A DNA stretch of 64,000 bases from Amycolatopsis tucumanensis (GCF_021654135.1 NZ_JAKGSD010000007.1:148746-212745); one strand, 5' to 3'; positions 7,471 to 16,218 are shown, counted from the stretch's first letter. Numbers and translations are program-made. The notes: generated by a model not told the origin, from the sequence alone.

Positions 7471-8900
7471 AGCCGCAGCAGGGCGTCCGTGTCCAGGCGC
7501 TCCTCGACGGCGTCCGCGAGCCGGTCCAGCATCGACTCGCGCAGGGTGGCGAAACCGGGTGCCCCCGGCGCCGGTGACCAAGCCACCCCGGCCTGCGCCG
7601 CCACCTCGCCCAGCCACGCCCGGCGGAAGCCGTCGTTGTCCAGGGTGCCGTGCCACGTCGTGCCCCACACCGCACCGCGCCGCCAGCCGTCCAGGAACGG
7701 TTCGGCCTCCCCGGTCGGCGTCGCGCTGCCGTGGTGGATCTCGTAGGCCTCGACCTCGTGCCCGCGCCACCGCGCGACCGGCCTGCCGAGCACCTTCTCC
7801 ACACTGAACGACACCCGCGTCGGCAGCAGACCGAGCCCAGGCACCGTCCCGGCACCGGACTCGACATCGTCCACAATGGTCTCCGCCAGCATCTGGTAGC
7901 CACCGCAGATGCCGAGCACCGGCCGTCCGGCGGCGGCCCGCGCGGCCAGGGCCGGCTCCAGCCCGCGCTCCCGCAACCACCGCAGATCCCCCACCGTCGC
8001 GCGGGTTCCGGGCAGCACCACCAGGTCCGCGGCCCGCACGGTGTCCGGGTCCGCGGTCAGCGTGACCGTCACGCCCGGCTCCGCCGCGAGCGCGTCCACA
8101 TCGGTCGCGTTCGACGCGCGCGGGAACCGCACCACCGCCACCCGCAGGCCACCGGTGACCTGCTGCTCGTGCCGCCAGCCCGCGACGGCGAGCGCGTCCT
8201 CCGAGTCGATCCACACCCGGTCCAGCCAGGGCAGCACCCCCAGCACCGGCCGGTGCGTCAGCTCCGCGATGCGGTCCAGGCCCGGTCGCAGCAACGACTC
8301 GTCGCCGCGGAACTTGTTCACCACCCAGCCGGCGAGCAGCGCCTGGTCCGCGGGCTCCAGCAACGCGACCGTCCCGTACATCGCGGCCAGCACGCCACCG
8401 CGGTCGATGTCGCCGACCACCACGACCGGCAGCCCGAACCGCCGCGCCAGCCCCATGTTCACGTAGTCGCCCTGCCGCAGGTTGATCTCGGCGGGGCTGC
8501 CCGCGCCCTCGCACACCACGACGTCGAACCGCGTGCGCAGCTCGTCGAAGGCGTCGAAGGCGATGCGTGCCAGCTCGCGGCGGCCGGTGGCGAACTCGCC
8601 TGCTTCCAGCGTCCCGAACGGCTTGCCGAGCGCGATGACGTGGCTGCGCCGGTCGCTGCCCGGTTTCAGCAGCACCGGGTTCATCGCGGCCTCCGGCTCC
8701 ACCCCGGCCGCGACCGCCTGCAACCACTGCGCCCGCCCGATCTCCGCGCCGTCGGCGCAGACCATCGAGTTGTTCGACATGTTCTGCGCCTTGAACGGCG
8801 CCACCCGCAGCCCGCGGCGCGCGAGCCACCGGCAGATGCCCGCGGTGACCAGGCTCTTCCCGGCGTCCGAAGTGGTCCCGGCGACCAGCAGACCCCTCAT
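7428..8900 (-). CDS. cobQ: cobyric acid synthase
   Basis: A 490-aa glutamine-dependent amidotransferase (CobQ/CbiP) that amidates side chains b, d, e and g of adenosylcobyrinate a,c-diamide. The N-terminal dethiobiotin-synthetase-like domain has the P-loop GTTSDAGKS at residues 8-16 and KAQNMSNNS. The C-terminal glutaminase domain has GICGGYQML with the nucleophilic Cys at about 332 and a catalytic His in EIHHGSATP. The ATG at 8900 overlaps the cobD stop by 4 bp (ATGA), which decides the start. Its last ten codons lie in a tandem repeat that continues downstream. Confidence 0.96.
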   Translation of the reverse strand: MRGLLVAGTTSDAGKSLVTAGICRWLARRGLRVAPFKAQNMSNNSMVCADGAEIGRAQWLQAVAAGVEPEAAMNPVLLKPGSDRRSHVIALGKPFGTLEAGEFATGRRELARIAFDAFDELRTRFDVVVCEGAGSPAEINLRQGDYVNMGLARRFGLPVVVVGDIDRGGVLAAMYGTVALLEPADQALLAGWVVNKFRGDESLLRPGLDRIAELTHRPVLGVLPWLDRVWIDSEDALAVAGWRHEQQVTGGLRVAVVRFPRASNATDVDALAAEPGVTVTLTADPDTVRAADLVVLPGTRATVGDLRWLRERGLEPALAARAAAGRPVLGICGGYQMLAETIVDDVESGAGTVPGLGLLPTRVSFSVEKVLGRPVARWRGHEVEAYEIHHGSATPTGEAEPFLDGWRRGAVWGTTWHGTLDNDGFRRAWLGEVAAQAGVAWSPAPGAPGFATLRESMLDRLADAVEERLDTDALLRLIERGAPEGLPGVG

Positions 8901-9826
8901 CGCGCCACCGCCGCGGCCAGCGCGAGCGCCGCCAGCCCGACCGCGCGGGACAACCGGACGGCGCGGCGCAGGTCGGCAACGTCCGGCGCCGGGCCGTCGC
9001 CGAGCGCGCCCCGGTCCTCGACCCGGCCGGCGTAGGTGTTGACCCCGCCCAGCCGCACGCCGAGCGCGCCCGCGAAGGCCGCCTCGATCTGCCCGGCGTT
9101 CGGGCTCGGGTGCTGTGCGGCATCGCGCCGCCACACCGCCACCGACCGGCCGGGGCGGCCGCCCACCACACGCGCACAGGCGGCGGTGGCGAGCGCGCCG
9201 AGGCGGGCGGGCAGCAGGTTGGCGAGGTCGTCACCGCGCGCGGCTGCCCAGCCGAACCGCTCGAAACGGGGCGTGCGGTGCCCGACCATCGCGTCGAGGG
9301 TGTTGAGCGCCCGGTAGCCGAGCAGCCCGGGCACCCCGGCCACCGCGCCCCACACCAGCGGTGCGACGACGGCGTCGCTGGTGTTCTCGGCGATCGACTC
9401 GGTCGCGGCCCTGGCCAGGCCCTTTTCGTCCAGTTCGGAGGCGTCGCGGCCGCACAGGTGCCCCAGCCGCTGCCGCGCCGCGGGCACGTCGCCCGACTCG
9501 AGCCGGACGGCCATCGCCTCCCCCTCCGCCGCCAGGCCCCGGCCGCCGAGGACGGTCCACGTGGCGAGCGCCGTCACCGCGACGCGGGCGAACGGCCGCC
9601 GGGCGGCGGCCTGGGCGAGCGCGCCGAGCCCCGCCGCGGCACCGACGCAGGTCATGGCGTATGCGGCGCCGCGCGCCCGCGAGTCGGCCCAGACGCGCCG
9701 CTCCAGCGCCTTCGCGGCGCGCCCGAACAGGGCGACCGGATGCCCGCGGCGCGGATCACCGAAGGCCGCGTCCAGCGCGTAACCGGCCACGAGGCCGACC
9801 GCGGTCAACGATCTTGCATACACCAC
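8897..9826 (-). CDS. cobD: adenosylcobinamide-phosphate synthase
   Basis: A 309-aa integral membrane protein (CobD of the Pseudomonas nomenclature, CbiB in Salmonella) that attaches aminopropanol or its phosphate to adenosylcobyric acid. Diagnostic segments are GYALDAAFGDPRRGHPVALFG near the N-terminus, ATESIAENTSDAVVAPLVWG, and ALNTLDAMVGHRTPRFERFGWAAARGDDLANLLPARL. Several hydrophobic helices are visible. It overlaps cobQ by 4 bp and is divergent from cobU with only 36 bp between starts, so their promoters must be tightly packed. The C-terminal DR.PS.NAG (HPSPNAGQIEAAFAGAL) motif is intact. Confidence 0.95.
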   Translation of the reverse strand: MVYARSLTAVGLVAGYALDAAFGDPRRGHPVALFGRAAKALERRVWADSRARGAAYAMTCVGAAAGLGALAQAAARRPFARVAVTALATWTVLGGRGLAAEGEAMAVRLESGDVPAARQRLGHLCGRDASELDEKGLARAATESIAENTSDAVVAPLVWGAVAGVPGLLGYRALNTLDAMVGHRTPRFERFGWAAARGDDLANLLPARLGALATAACARVVGGRPGRSVAVWRRDAAQHPSPNAGQIEAAFAGALGVRLGGVNTYAGRVEDRGALGDGPAPDVADLRRAVRLSRAVGLAALALAAAVAR

Positions 9827-9862
9827 ACACGGGACGGTAGCCCGTGCACGACAATGCCGGGT

Positions 9863-10483
9863 ATGACCAAGCTGACCCAGCGGCTGGCCGCCTCATTGGA
9901 GGCCGCCGCCCGGCTGCTCCGCCGGTACGGGGACGACGAGGCGAAGGTGCTGGTCCTGGGCGGGGTCCGCTCGGGCAAGTCGCGCCACGCCGAGCGTCTG
10001 ATGGCCCGCCATCCCGAAGTCGTCTACGTCGCGCCCGGCCCGGTGCCCACCGGCGACGACCCCGAATGGGCGGCGCGGATCGCGCTGCACCAGGCCCGCA
10101 GACCGGCGAACTGGCGCACGGTCGAAACCGGCGACCTCGCCACGACGGTGCGGAAGGCGTCGCGGCCGCTGCTGATCGACTGCCTCGGCACCTGGGTCAC
10201 GCGGGTGCTCGGCGACGTCGGCGCGTGGGACGCGAAGAACGGCTGGGAACTGCGGCTGGACGAGCGGATGGAGGAGTTCCTCGAGGCGTGGCGGATCGCG
10301 CACGTGCCGATCGTGGCGGTGACCAACGAGGTCGGCATGGGTGTGGTGCCCGCGACAGCCTCCGGGCGCCTGTTCCGTGATGTGCTGGGTGCGCTCAACG
10401 ACCGCGTCGCGGCCCAGGCGGACAGCGTCCAGCTGGTGGTGGCGGGGCGCGTCCTGCACCTCGACGAAAGGGCTCGGCTGTGA
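9863..10483 (+). CDS. cobU: adenosylcobinamide kinase / guanylyltransferase
   Basis: A 206-aa bifunctional enzyme (CobU/CobP) that phosphorylates adenosylcobinamide and transfers GMP to it. The P-loop GGVRSGKS is at residues 33-40, preceded by about 28 extra N-terminal residues beyond the usual start. The family motifs VTNEVGMGVVPATASGRLFRDVLGALN and a central DCLGTW are present. The start is uncertain: ATG 9854 also fits, and neither has a clear ribosome site. The stop overlaps the cobT GTG by 4 bp. Confidence 0.93.
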   Translation: MTKLTQRLAASLEAAARLLRRYGDDEAKVLVLGGVRSGKSRHAERLMARHPEVVYVAPGPVPTGDDPEWAARIALHQARRPANWRTVETGDLATTVRKASRPLLIDCLGTWVTRVLGDVGAWDAKNGWELRLDERMEEFLEAWRIAHVPIVAVTNEVGMGVVPATASGRLFRDVLGALNDRVAAQADSVQLVVAGRVLHLDERARL

Positions 10484-11505
10484 CCCGCTTCGACATCCCC
10501 GCGCCGGACGCCGCTGCGCACGCCGCCGCGCTGGAACGACTGGACGCGCTGGTCAAACCCGTCGGCGCGCTGGGGCGGCTGGAGGAGCTGGCCGCGTGGC
10601 TGTGCGCCGCGTCCGGGCAGGTCCCGCCGCCGCCGATCGAGCGGCCGCGGGTGGTCGTGTTCGCCGGGGACCACGGGGTGAGCCGGCTGTCGGCGTACCC
10701 GCGTGAGGTGACCGCGGCGATGGTGCGGGTGTTCCTGGCTGGCAAGAGCGGGGTGAACGTGCTGGCCCGCGAGGTCGGCGCGGGGGTCCGGGTGCTGGAC
10801 ATCGCGGTCGACGACGACCTGTCCGACGTGCCGGCCGAGGTGCGGGCGTGGAAGGTCCGGCGCGGGTCGGGGTCGATCGAGGCCGAGGACGCGCTGGAGC
10901 CGGGCGAGGCCGCGCGGGCGTTCGAGGCCGGCCGCCGGGTCGCCGACGCCGAGGTGGACGACGGCGCGGACCTGCTCATCCCCGGTGACATGGGAATCGG
11001 CAACACCGCGGTGGCGGCGGCACTGGTCGCCGCGGCGCTCGGGGTGCCTGCCGAAGAGGTCGTCGGCACCGGGACCGGTGTGGACGAGGCCGGGCGCGCG
11101 CGGAAGGTCGCGGTGGTGCGGGCCGCGGTGGAGCGGGCCGGGGAGCGGGTGTCGGACCCGTTCGAGCTGCTCACGGCGCTGGGCAGCGCGTGCGCCGCCG
11201 CGACGGCCGGTTTCCTGGTGCAGGGCGCGGTCCGCGGGGTGCCGGTGGTGCTGGACGGGGTGTTCTCCGCCGCCGCGGCCGTGGTGGCCGCGGAGATCGC
11301 GCCCGAGGCGGTGCGGTGGTGGCTGGCCGGGCACCGGTCGACGGAGCCGTCGCAGGCGGTCGCGTTGAAGGCGCTCGGGCTGACGCCGATCGTCGACCTG
11401 GGCCTGCGGCTGGGCGAGGGCAGCGGAGCGGTCCAGGCGATCCCGACGCTGCGCGCGGCGCGGGCGATCATCGCGGACATGGGTCTGCTGGCCGACCTTG
11501 GCTGA
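10480..11505 (+). CDS. cobT: nicotinate-nucleotide--dimethylbenzimidazole phosphoribosyltransferase
   Basis: A 341-aa enzyme that makes α-ribazole phosphate from nicotinate mononucleotide and 5,6-dimethylbenzimidazole, for the lower ligand of B12. Recognisable segments are VVFAGDHGVSRLSAYP, PGDMGIGNTAVAAALVAAALG, and the C-terminal RLGEGSGAVQAIP with the catalytic Glu. It starts at GTG 10480, overlapping cobU by 4 bp. BluB, which makes the base it uses, is at 26053-26715. The gap to cobS (11506-11714) is filled by a tandem duplication. Confidence 0.96.
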   Translation: MTRFDIPAPDAAAHAAALERLDALVKPVGALGRLEELAAWLCAASGQVPPPPIERPRVVVFAGDHGVSRLSAYPREVTAAMVRVFLAGKSGVNVLAREVGAGVRVLDIAVDDDLSDVPAEVRAWKVRRGSGSIEAEDALEPGEAARAFEAGRRVADAEVDDGADLLIPGDMGIGNTAVAAALVAAALGVPAEEVVGTGTGVDEAGRARKVAVVRAAVERAGERVSDPFELLTALGSACAAATAGFLVQGAVRGVPVVLDGVFSAAAAVVAAEIAPEAVRWWLAGHRSTEPSQAVALKALGLTPIVDLGLRLGEGSGAVQAIPTLRAARAIIADMGLLADLG

Positions 11506-11550
11506 GGGGTTCGATCCGGGCCGCGGAGGTGGAGCCGCGGTGGGGTTTCC

Positions 11551-11794
11551 CGCACCGCGCACCATCGACCGGCGGACAGCCGCCCCCACACGAGGGGCAC
11601 CACCATGCTGACCGACGCACTGCGCATGGCACTCGGCACCCTCACCGCCCTCCCGGTCCCCGCACCGCGCACCATCGACCGGCGGGCAGCCGCCCCCACA
11701 CGAGGGGCACCACCATGCTGACCGACGCACTGCGCATGGCACTCGGCACCCTCACCGCCCTCCCGGTCCCCGCACCGCGCACCATCGACCGGCG
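11551..11794 (+). repeat. 110-bp tandem duplication covering the cobS start
   Basis: 11551-11660 and 11661-11770 are direct copies exactly 110 bp apart with a single difference seen (A at 11576, G at 11686); a third partial copy (CGCACCGCGCACCATCGACC...) is inside cobS at 11771-11794. Each full copy holds GAGGGG, the cobS ATG and the first codons. Because 110 is not a multiple of three, the first copy is out of frame with cobS. Confidence 0.92.
11605..11721 (+). CDS. 38-codon leader ORF, duplicated cobS 5' end
   Basis: Created by the 110-bp duplication. It begins with the same ribosome site, ATG and first 27 residues as CobS (MLTDALRMALGTLTALPVP...), then runs out of frame through the repeat junction and ends at TGA 11719-11721, which overlaps the authentic cobS start region (ATG 11715). 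Ribosomes ending here could restart on cobS, so it may act as a coupling leader. Its peptide has no function of its own that can be inferred. It could also be a broken first copy of cobS. Confidence 0.5.
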   Translation: MLTDALRMALGTLTALPVPAPRTIDRRAAAPTRGAPPC

Positions 11795-12467
11795 CGTGGC
11801 GGGCGGCGCGATGCTCCTGGCACCGGTGGCGGCCGTGCCGCTCGCCGTGCTGGCCGGGCTCGTCGTCCTCGCGGGGGGTGCGCTCGGGCTGCCCGCGATC
11901 GCCGTGGCGGGGCTCGCGGTCGGTGCGGTCGGCCTCGCCAGCCGGGGGCTGCACCTCGACGGCCTCGCCGACACCGCGGACGGCCTCGGCGCGTCCTTCG
12001 ACCGCGAGCGCGCCCTGGAAATCATGCGCCGCGGCGATTCCGGACCCACCGGGGTCGCCACACTGGTCCTCGTGCTCATCGTCCAGTGTGGAGCACTCAG
12101 CGGCGCGATCTCCGCCGGGCACGGAGTCACGGCCGCCGCCGCCGGCACCCTCGTGAGCCGGTGGGTGCTCGCCCTGTGCTGCACCCGCGGCATCCCCTCG
12201 GCCCGACCCGCGGGACTCGGCGCCACCGTCGCGGGCAGCATCCATCCGGTGTGGACGGTCGCTACCCTGTGCGCCGCCGCCGGTCTCGCCACCCTCGCTC
12301 CCGGAATGGACTGGTGGCGCGGCCCGCTAGCGGTCACCGTCGCCTTCGCCGCGGCCGGGGCCGTGTTGTGGCGCTGCACCGCCCGGCTGGGCGGCATCAC
12401 CGGCGACGTGCTCGGCGCGTGCGTGGAGATCGCGGCCGCCGCGGCCTGGCTAGCGCTCGCGCCGTAG
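11715..12467 (+). CDS. cobS: adenosylcobinamide-GDP ribazoletransferase (cobalamin synthase)
   Basis: A 250-aa polytopic membrane enzyme (CobS/CobV) that joins adenosylcobinamide-GDP to α-ribazole phosphate, the last assembly step. The metal-binding motif is seen as GLHLDGLADTADGLGASFDRERALEIMRRGDSGPTG. Five or six hydrophobic helices follow. The ATG at 11715 has GAGGGG upstream and is in the second copy of the 110-bp duplication; the first copy's ATG is out of frame. The stop is 12 bp from the convergent membrane-protein gene. Confidence 0.95.
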   Translation: MLTDALRMALGTLTALPVPAPRTIDRRVAGGAMLLAPVAAVPLAVLAGLVVLAGGALGLPAIAVAGLAVGAVGLASRGLHLDGLADTADGLGASFDRERALEIMRRGDSGPTGVATLVLVLIVQCGALSGAISAGHGVTAAAAGTLVSRWVLALCCTRGIPSARPAGLGATVAGSIHPVWTVATLCAAAGLATLAPGMDWWRGPLAVTVAFAAAGAVLWRCTARLGGITGDVLGACVEIAAAAAWLALAP

Positions 12468-12479
12468 CGCGGAACATGA

Positions 12480-13478
12480 TCACCACAACGAGGTGACATT
12501 GTCTTGGCCGTCGTCATCGTCGTTCTGCCGCAACGCATCGCCAAGGTCCGTCCTCCCCGACGTGACGAGCAGACGCGCCAGCCGATCCTTGAGCAACTCA
12601 CGCTGCGGCTCGTCGTCGGCCGAGGGATACACCGCCTGGACGAACCGGTCGGCGAGCTCGACCGGCGAGCTGGGACGATCCGCCGGTTCGGCGGCGAAGT
12701 GCCGCTGCGCGGCTTCCGAAACCGCCGGTTCCGCGTCCGCCGCGTAGGACGCGAAGAACGGAGACACCGTGGATTCGTGAGCTGCGGAGGACAACAGCGC
12801 GAACGTCCCCCGAAGTCGTACAGCCTCCTCGACGCGGTCCTTGTGCTGCGCCAGCCACCAGATCAGGGCGTTGCTGGGGGTCGCGAGAGCGTCGTCGCGC
12901 AAGTAGGCCCGCAACGCCTTTTCCAGCGCGAGCTCGTCCTCCCACTGCCGGACCTTCTTCCTCAGTTCGACGCGGCGGTCCACGAGCTGGCGATCCGCGT
13001 CGGACAACACCAGCGTCACTTGCGCTGCCCACGCCCAGCGTGACCCCGAGTCGCCCGCTGCCTGCGCCAGTGCGGCGGCGAGGTCCTGTTGCGCTTGGGC
13101 CAGATCCTCCGGTTGATAGCGCCCGGCCAGTTCGCTCGCACGGTCACGCACGTTCTGGACCGCCCAGCTCGCGACGTCCGGTCCGCCCGTGCCGGGGACG
13201 AACTGGTAGTGCACCTGAGCTGAGAAGAAGAAGTAGTAGTCCCGGTCGGCTGATCGGAGTCGTTCTCCGCTCACCGGGCACTCGCCGTTGATCGGCTGCG
13301 GCGGCACGGGCGGCGCGAACTGCGGCTGCGGTCGCGGTCGAGTCGCGGCGATCGCAGCCCCGATGATGACGAAAAGCACCACGACCACAACGAGCGCGAC
13401 CCACCCGCCGAGCAGTGCGGACACGATCAGGGCCGCCGCGATCCCGAGTCCGATCGCCACCACTGTCCGGTTGTTCAT
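12480..13478 (-). CDS. two-pass membrane protein, possibly SPFH/band-7-like
   Basis: A 332-aa protein, last in a four-gene cluster. Two adjacent hydrophobic helices fill residues 6-46, followed by a Pro-rich linker (PRPQPQFAPPVPPQP) and a cytoplasmic or extracellular domain rich in α-helix and charged coiled-coil (VDRRVELRKKVRQWEDELALEKALRAYL). The pattern of a short β segment (YYFFFSAQVHYQF) and a helical arm resembles stomatin/band-7 proteins, a weak assignment by eye. The start is fixed by a TGATG overlap with the upstream NTPase-like gene, so the two are coupled. In this cluster it may be the membrane-acting component. Confidence 0.7.
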   Translation of the reverse strand: MNNRTVVAIGLGIAAALIVSALLGGWVALVVVVVLFVIIGAAIAATRPRPQPQFAPPVPPQPINGECPVSGERLRSADRDYYFFFSAQVHYQFVPGTGGPDVASWAVQNVRDRASELAGRYQPEDLAQAQQDLAAALAQAAGDSGSRWAWAAQVTLVLSDADRQLVDRRVELRKKVRQWEDELALEKALRAYLRDDALATPSNALIWWLAQHKDRVEEAVRLRGTFALLSSAAHESTVSPFFASYAADAEPAVSEAAQRHFAAEPADRPSSPVELADRFVQAVYPSADDEPQRELLKDRLARLLVTSGRTDLGDALRQNDDDDGQDNVTSLW

Positions 13479-15388
13479 CACTTCGCCTCCGAAATCGGCT
13501 CGTCGTCCCACAAATCAGTCACACCCTGTTGTTCGTCGAGGCCACGTCGAAGCCTGGTGAGCACCGGCATCCCACCTTCGTGACGGGAAGCCCACTCCCG
13601 GACGACGACGAACAGCCGGCTCGCTCGCACCGGGTCCGCGCCGGCAGCAGCGGTGAGGATGTCCAGCAACTCCGGACGCCCACCGAAGGCCGCCTCGGCC
13701 AGCCACGGCTCGGCCAGGTGGGACCACCCTCGGGCATCGCGTTCGTCCAGGATCGCGCGCCAGCAGTCGCTCAGACGGGCGTGCGTCCACCGGTTCCCGT
13801 CGGCTCGGCCGGGCGCGCACAGAACGGCGAAGAGGTCGTGGTCGATCTTGTTCGTCCTGGCCAGAACGGCCAGGATCCGCCGATACATCCGCCCGTCGCT
13901 CGCGAGACGGATCAGGACCTCGCGAGCGGTGGCCGAGACGGCCGGAGCGGGATGCAGGGTCAGCAGCCTCAGCCGCACCACCGCCATGTCCGGCTGGGTG
14001 TGCACCAGCACCTGCTCGCACACCGCGAGCACCACGTGCGCGAGCCGCGCGGGCAAGGAGGGATCCAGCGCCCACTCGCGCAGTTGCTTGCGCGCCTCTC
14101 GTCCGCAGTGCCGATCCACGACTGCGCGGGCGAGCAGCCGGTAAGCCAGTACCCGTACTTCGTTCCTTGGCTGGGTGGCCCAAGCTCGCGCCGTTGCGAG
14201 GAGCGCCCGCACGTCGTGACTGCGCAGCAACTGATCGCCGAGCCGGTCACCGATCAGCCCCCGTTCCGTCCCGGTCAGGTCCGGCGAGACGGCGACTTCC
14301 GACAGCCACCGTCCGAGGTCCTGGTGAAGGCCGGCGTATTCGTCCCACAACCGGCCGAGCACCGCCTCGGCGTAACCGATCCGCGCGAACACCACTCGCC
14401 GGTCGTCCACCTCGGCCCCGATGCGGCCAAGTCGCGCGACCACGCCGTCCGACTCCAGCCAGTGCTGTTCGGCAGCGGGGAACTCGACCAGCTCGAGCAG
14501 CCTGCGCTCGGCCGACGCCACCGCGTCGATCCGCGCCTCCGCCATAGCGGCGGCGGCAAGCAACAACGCACGCTGTCGTCCTTCCGGTTGCTTCTCCAGA
14601 AGCCGTTCCAGTTCTCCCGGGTAACCTCGAATCGCTTCGACCGCGGCGGCCAGCCAGACCCGCGGACCGCCCTGGTCCTGTTCGCTCTCCTCGACGACCA
14701 GCTGTCCCACACGCATCAGCTCGCTCATCGAGGCTCCCTCGAGAACCTCCCGGAGCGGGCCGTCGACCTGTTCGGCTCGGAGCTGGATCCCGGCTTGTGC
14801 AAGGTGCTTGAGCACGACCCGCAGGGCGTCCGGTCGCTCCAGCCGCACGACCCGCCGCCGCAGATCGTCGTGGAGCCAGTCCTCCTGCTCCCGGCCGATC
14901 ACCAACGCCAGTCGAGCCCGGTTCCGCACCACCGCATCGGCCAGCGACCGCAGCTCACCCTCACGAGCGGAGAACTCCCAGCGGTGCAGGGCGGAGAAGT
15001 TGACCAGGAGCCGGTCCCCGGTTTCGACGTCGCCGAGTGGAACGTCGATTCCCGCCTCGGTCTCCACCTCCTGGATCTCTCGCACCACATCGCCTTCGGG
15101 ACACAAGAGCATCCGGGCCGCGGTTTCCCTGCCCGAGCCCGCCCGCCCGCTCACGACGACGAGGCCGCCGTCCGCGACAGGCACCGCCCTGTCGAACCCG
15201 GGAGGCGGCTCGAACCTGCTCCGCAACCAGTGGAGGTCATCAGCGGTGACCGGCCTGCGTGTGGCCGGTACCGGGTCCTCCCGCACCTGCCCGAGCAATT
15301 GGTAGTAGTGGTGGATCTGGTCCCCGCTGCCGGTGTGCACCGGGCCGGCCACGTCGGCGATCTCGGTCCGGTTCGTGGGGGTGCTCAC
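13478..15388 (-). CDS. NTPase-like protein with variant P-loop and helical-repeat C-terminus
   Basis: A 636-aa protein, not a family I can name. The N-terminus has a short motif AGPVHTGSGDQI (residues 14-25) that matches the C-terminus of the cyclase-like protein encoded just before it. A P-loop-like sequence follows at 81-89 (GRAGSGRET), preceded by a hydrophobic strand (GGLVVVS); the Walker lysine is replaced by Arg. Residues from about 280 on are α-helical and resemble HEAT/TPR-type solenoids (RVLAYRLLARAVVD..., SATAREVLIRLASDG). The layout, motif-NTPase-helical repeat, is that of a STAND/NLR-like protein. The GTG start overlaps the cyclase stop by 4 bp and its stop overlaps the membrane-protein start. 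Confidence 0.75.
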   Translation of the reverse strand: MSTPTNRTEIADVAGPVHTGSGDQIHHYYQLLGQVREDPVPATRRPVTADDLHWLRSRFEPPPGFDRAVPVADGGLVVVSGRAGSGRETAARMLLCPEGDVVREIQEVETEAGIDVPLGDVETGDRLLVNFSALHRWEFSAREGELRSLADAVVRNRARLALVIGREQEDWLHDDLRRRVVRLERPDALRVVLKHLAQAGIQLRAEQVDGPLREVLEGASMSELMRVGQLVVEESEQDQGGPRVWLAAAVEAIRGYPGELERLLEKQPEGRQRALLLAAAAMAEARIDAVASAERRLLELVEFPAAEQHWLESDGVVARLGRIGAEVDDRRVVFARIGYAEAVLGRLWDEYAGLHQDLGRWLSEVAVSPDLTGTERGLIGDRLGDQLLRSHDVRALLATARAWATQPRNEVRVLAYRLLARAVVDRHCGREARKQLREWALDPSLPARLAHVVLAVCEQVLVHTQPDMAVVRLRLLTLHPAPAVSATAREVLIRLASDGRMYRRILAVLARTNKIDHDLFAVLCAPGRADGNRWTHARLSDCWRAILDERDARGWSHLAEPWLAEAAFGGRPELLDILTAAAGADPVRASRLFVVVREWASRHEGGMPVLTRLRRGLDEQQGVTDLWDDEPISEAK

Positions 15389-16218
15389 CGGTCACGCCTG
15401 TCGAAGGACTGGTGGATCCCGCCGGTGTTGCGGCCGACGATGTTCTGCGTTTCCCCGTTGAACTGGTTGCCGGAGCCGCTGTGCAACGGACCGCTCGCGT
15501 GGTGGATCACCGTCGAGTTCGTCGCGGTCTCCGGCCTGCCGTCCGGGTCCTCGGCCGCCTCGACCTCGTTCCGGAAACCGCGGTCGAGGAGGTCGCCGGA
15601 GGGCTTGGGCACGCGCAGGTAGGCGGCACCGCGGTAGGTCTTCTGACTGACCGGAACCCGGACGTACAAAGCCTCGTCCTCCCCCGTGTAGCCGGTCGCG
15701 ACCGCGTCGGCGAACGCTCGCTCCGAGACGATCGCCGCCACGCAAGTCGGTCTGCCCGAACGACTCAGCAGGTCGCGGACCGGCTCCGAGTCGAGCAGCC
15801 GGTGGTTCTCCACCCGCGACTCCCCGCTCCCGTCGGAGATACCGCGGCCCGAGTCCGTCATCGGGCCCACGTTGACGCTGACGCGCATCCGCAGCGGCTC
15901 TTCGCCAGCCGGACGCCAACCGACCGTGTTGCGGTACTCCAGCTCCTCCTGCAGCGCGGGCAGGAACGGGTTGAGCAGGAACGGCAGCATCTCGGCGCGG
16001 AAGCCCGCGACGTAACCGTCGCCCGTCGTCGATCGGTACTTGTGCTCCTGCCACAGCCCGGACAACCCGGCCCGCTGGAACGCCTGCTCGAGGATTTCCG
16101 GCACGGCCTCGGTCAGCTCGGCGTGGAACCTGCCGCGCCTGCCACTGAAGTTCTTGATGTCGACCACCAGCAGAGCCCGGTACGGAGGTAGTGCTTCGAC
16201 GTGATCGTGCTTGTCCAT
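15385..16218 (-). CDS. class III nucleotide cyclase-like protein with C-terminal shared motif
   Basis: A 277-aa protein. Residues 13-120 follow the class III cyclase pattern: a first metal-Asp strand YRALLVVDIKNFS (D20), a second in TTGDGYVAGF (D67), then a strand LRMRVSVNVGPM. A later ESRVENHRLLDSEPV segment aligns loosely with the family's transition-state Asn/Arg helix. The usual substrate-selecting Lys before the second Asp is not seen (Ser/Thr instead), so the base specificity, or activity itself, is uncertain. The C-terminal 40 residues are low complexity with SGPLHSGSGNQF (242-253), matching the N-terminus of the next protein. ATG 16218 has AGGAAGG; a longer frame upstream lacks support. 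Confidence 0.7.
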   Translation of the reverse strand: MDKHDHVEALPPYRALLVVDIKNFSGRRGRFHAELTEAVPEILEQAFQRAGLSGLWQEHKYRSTTGDGYVAGFRAEMLPFLLNPFLPALQEELEYRNTVGWRPAGEEPLRMRVSVNVGPMTDSGRGISDGSGESRVENHRLLDSEPVRDLLSRSGRPTCVAAIVSERAFADAVATGYTGEDEALYVRVPVSQKTYRGAAYLRVPKPSGDLLDRGFRNEVEAAEDPDGRPETATNSTVIHHASGPLHSGSGNQFNGETQNIVGRNTGGIHQSFDRRDR

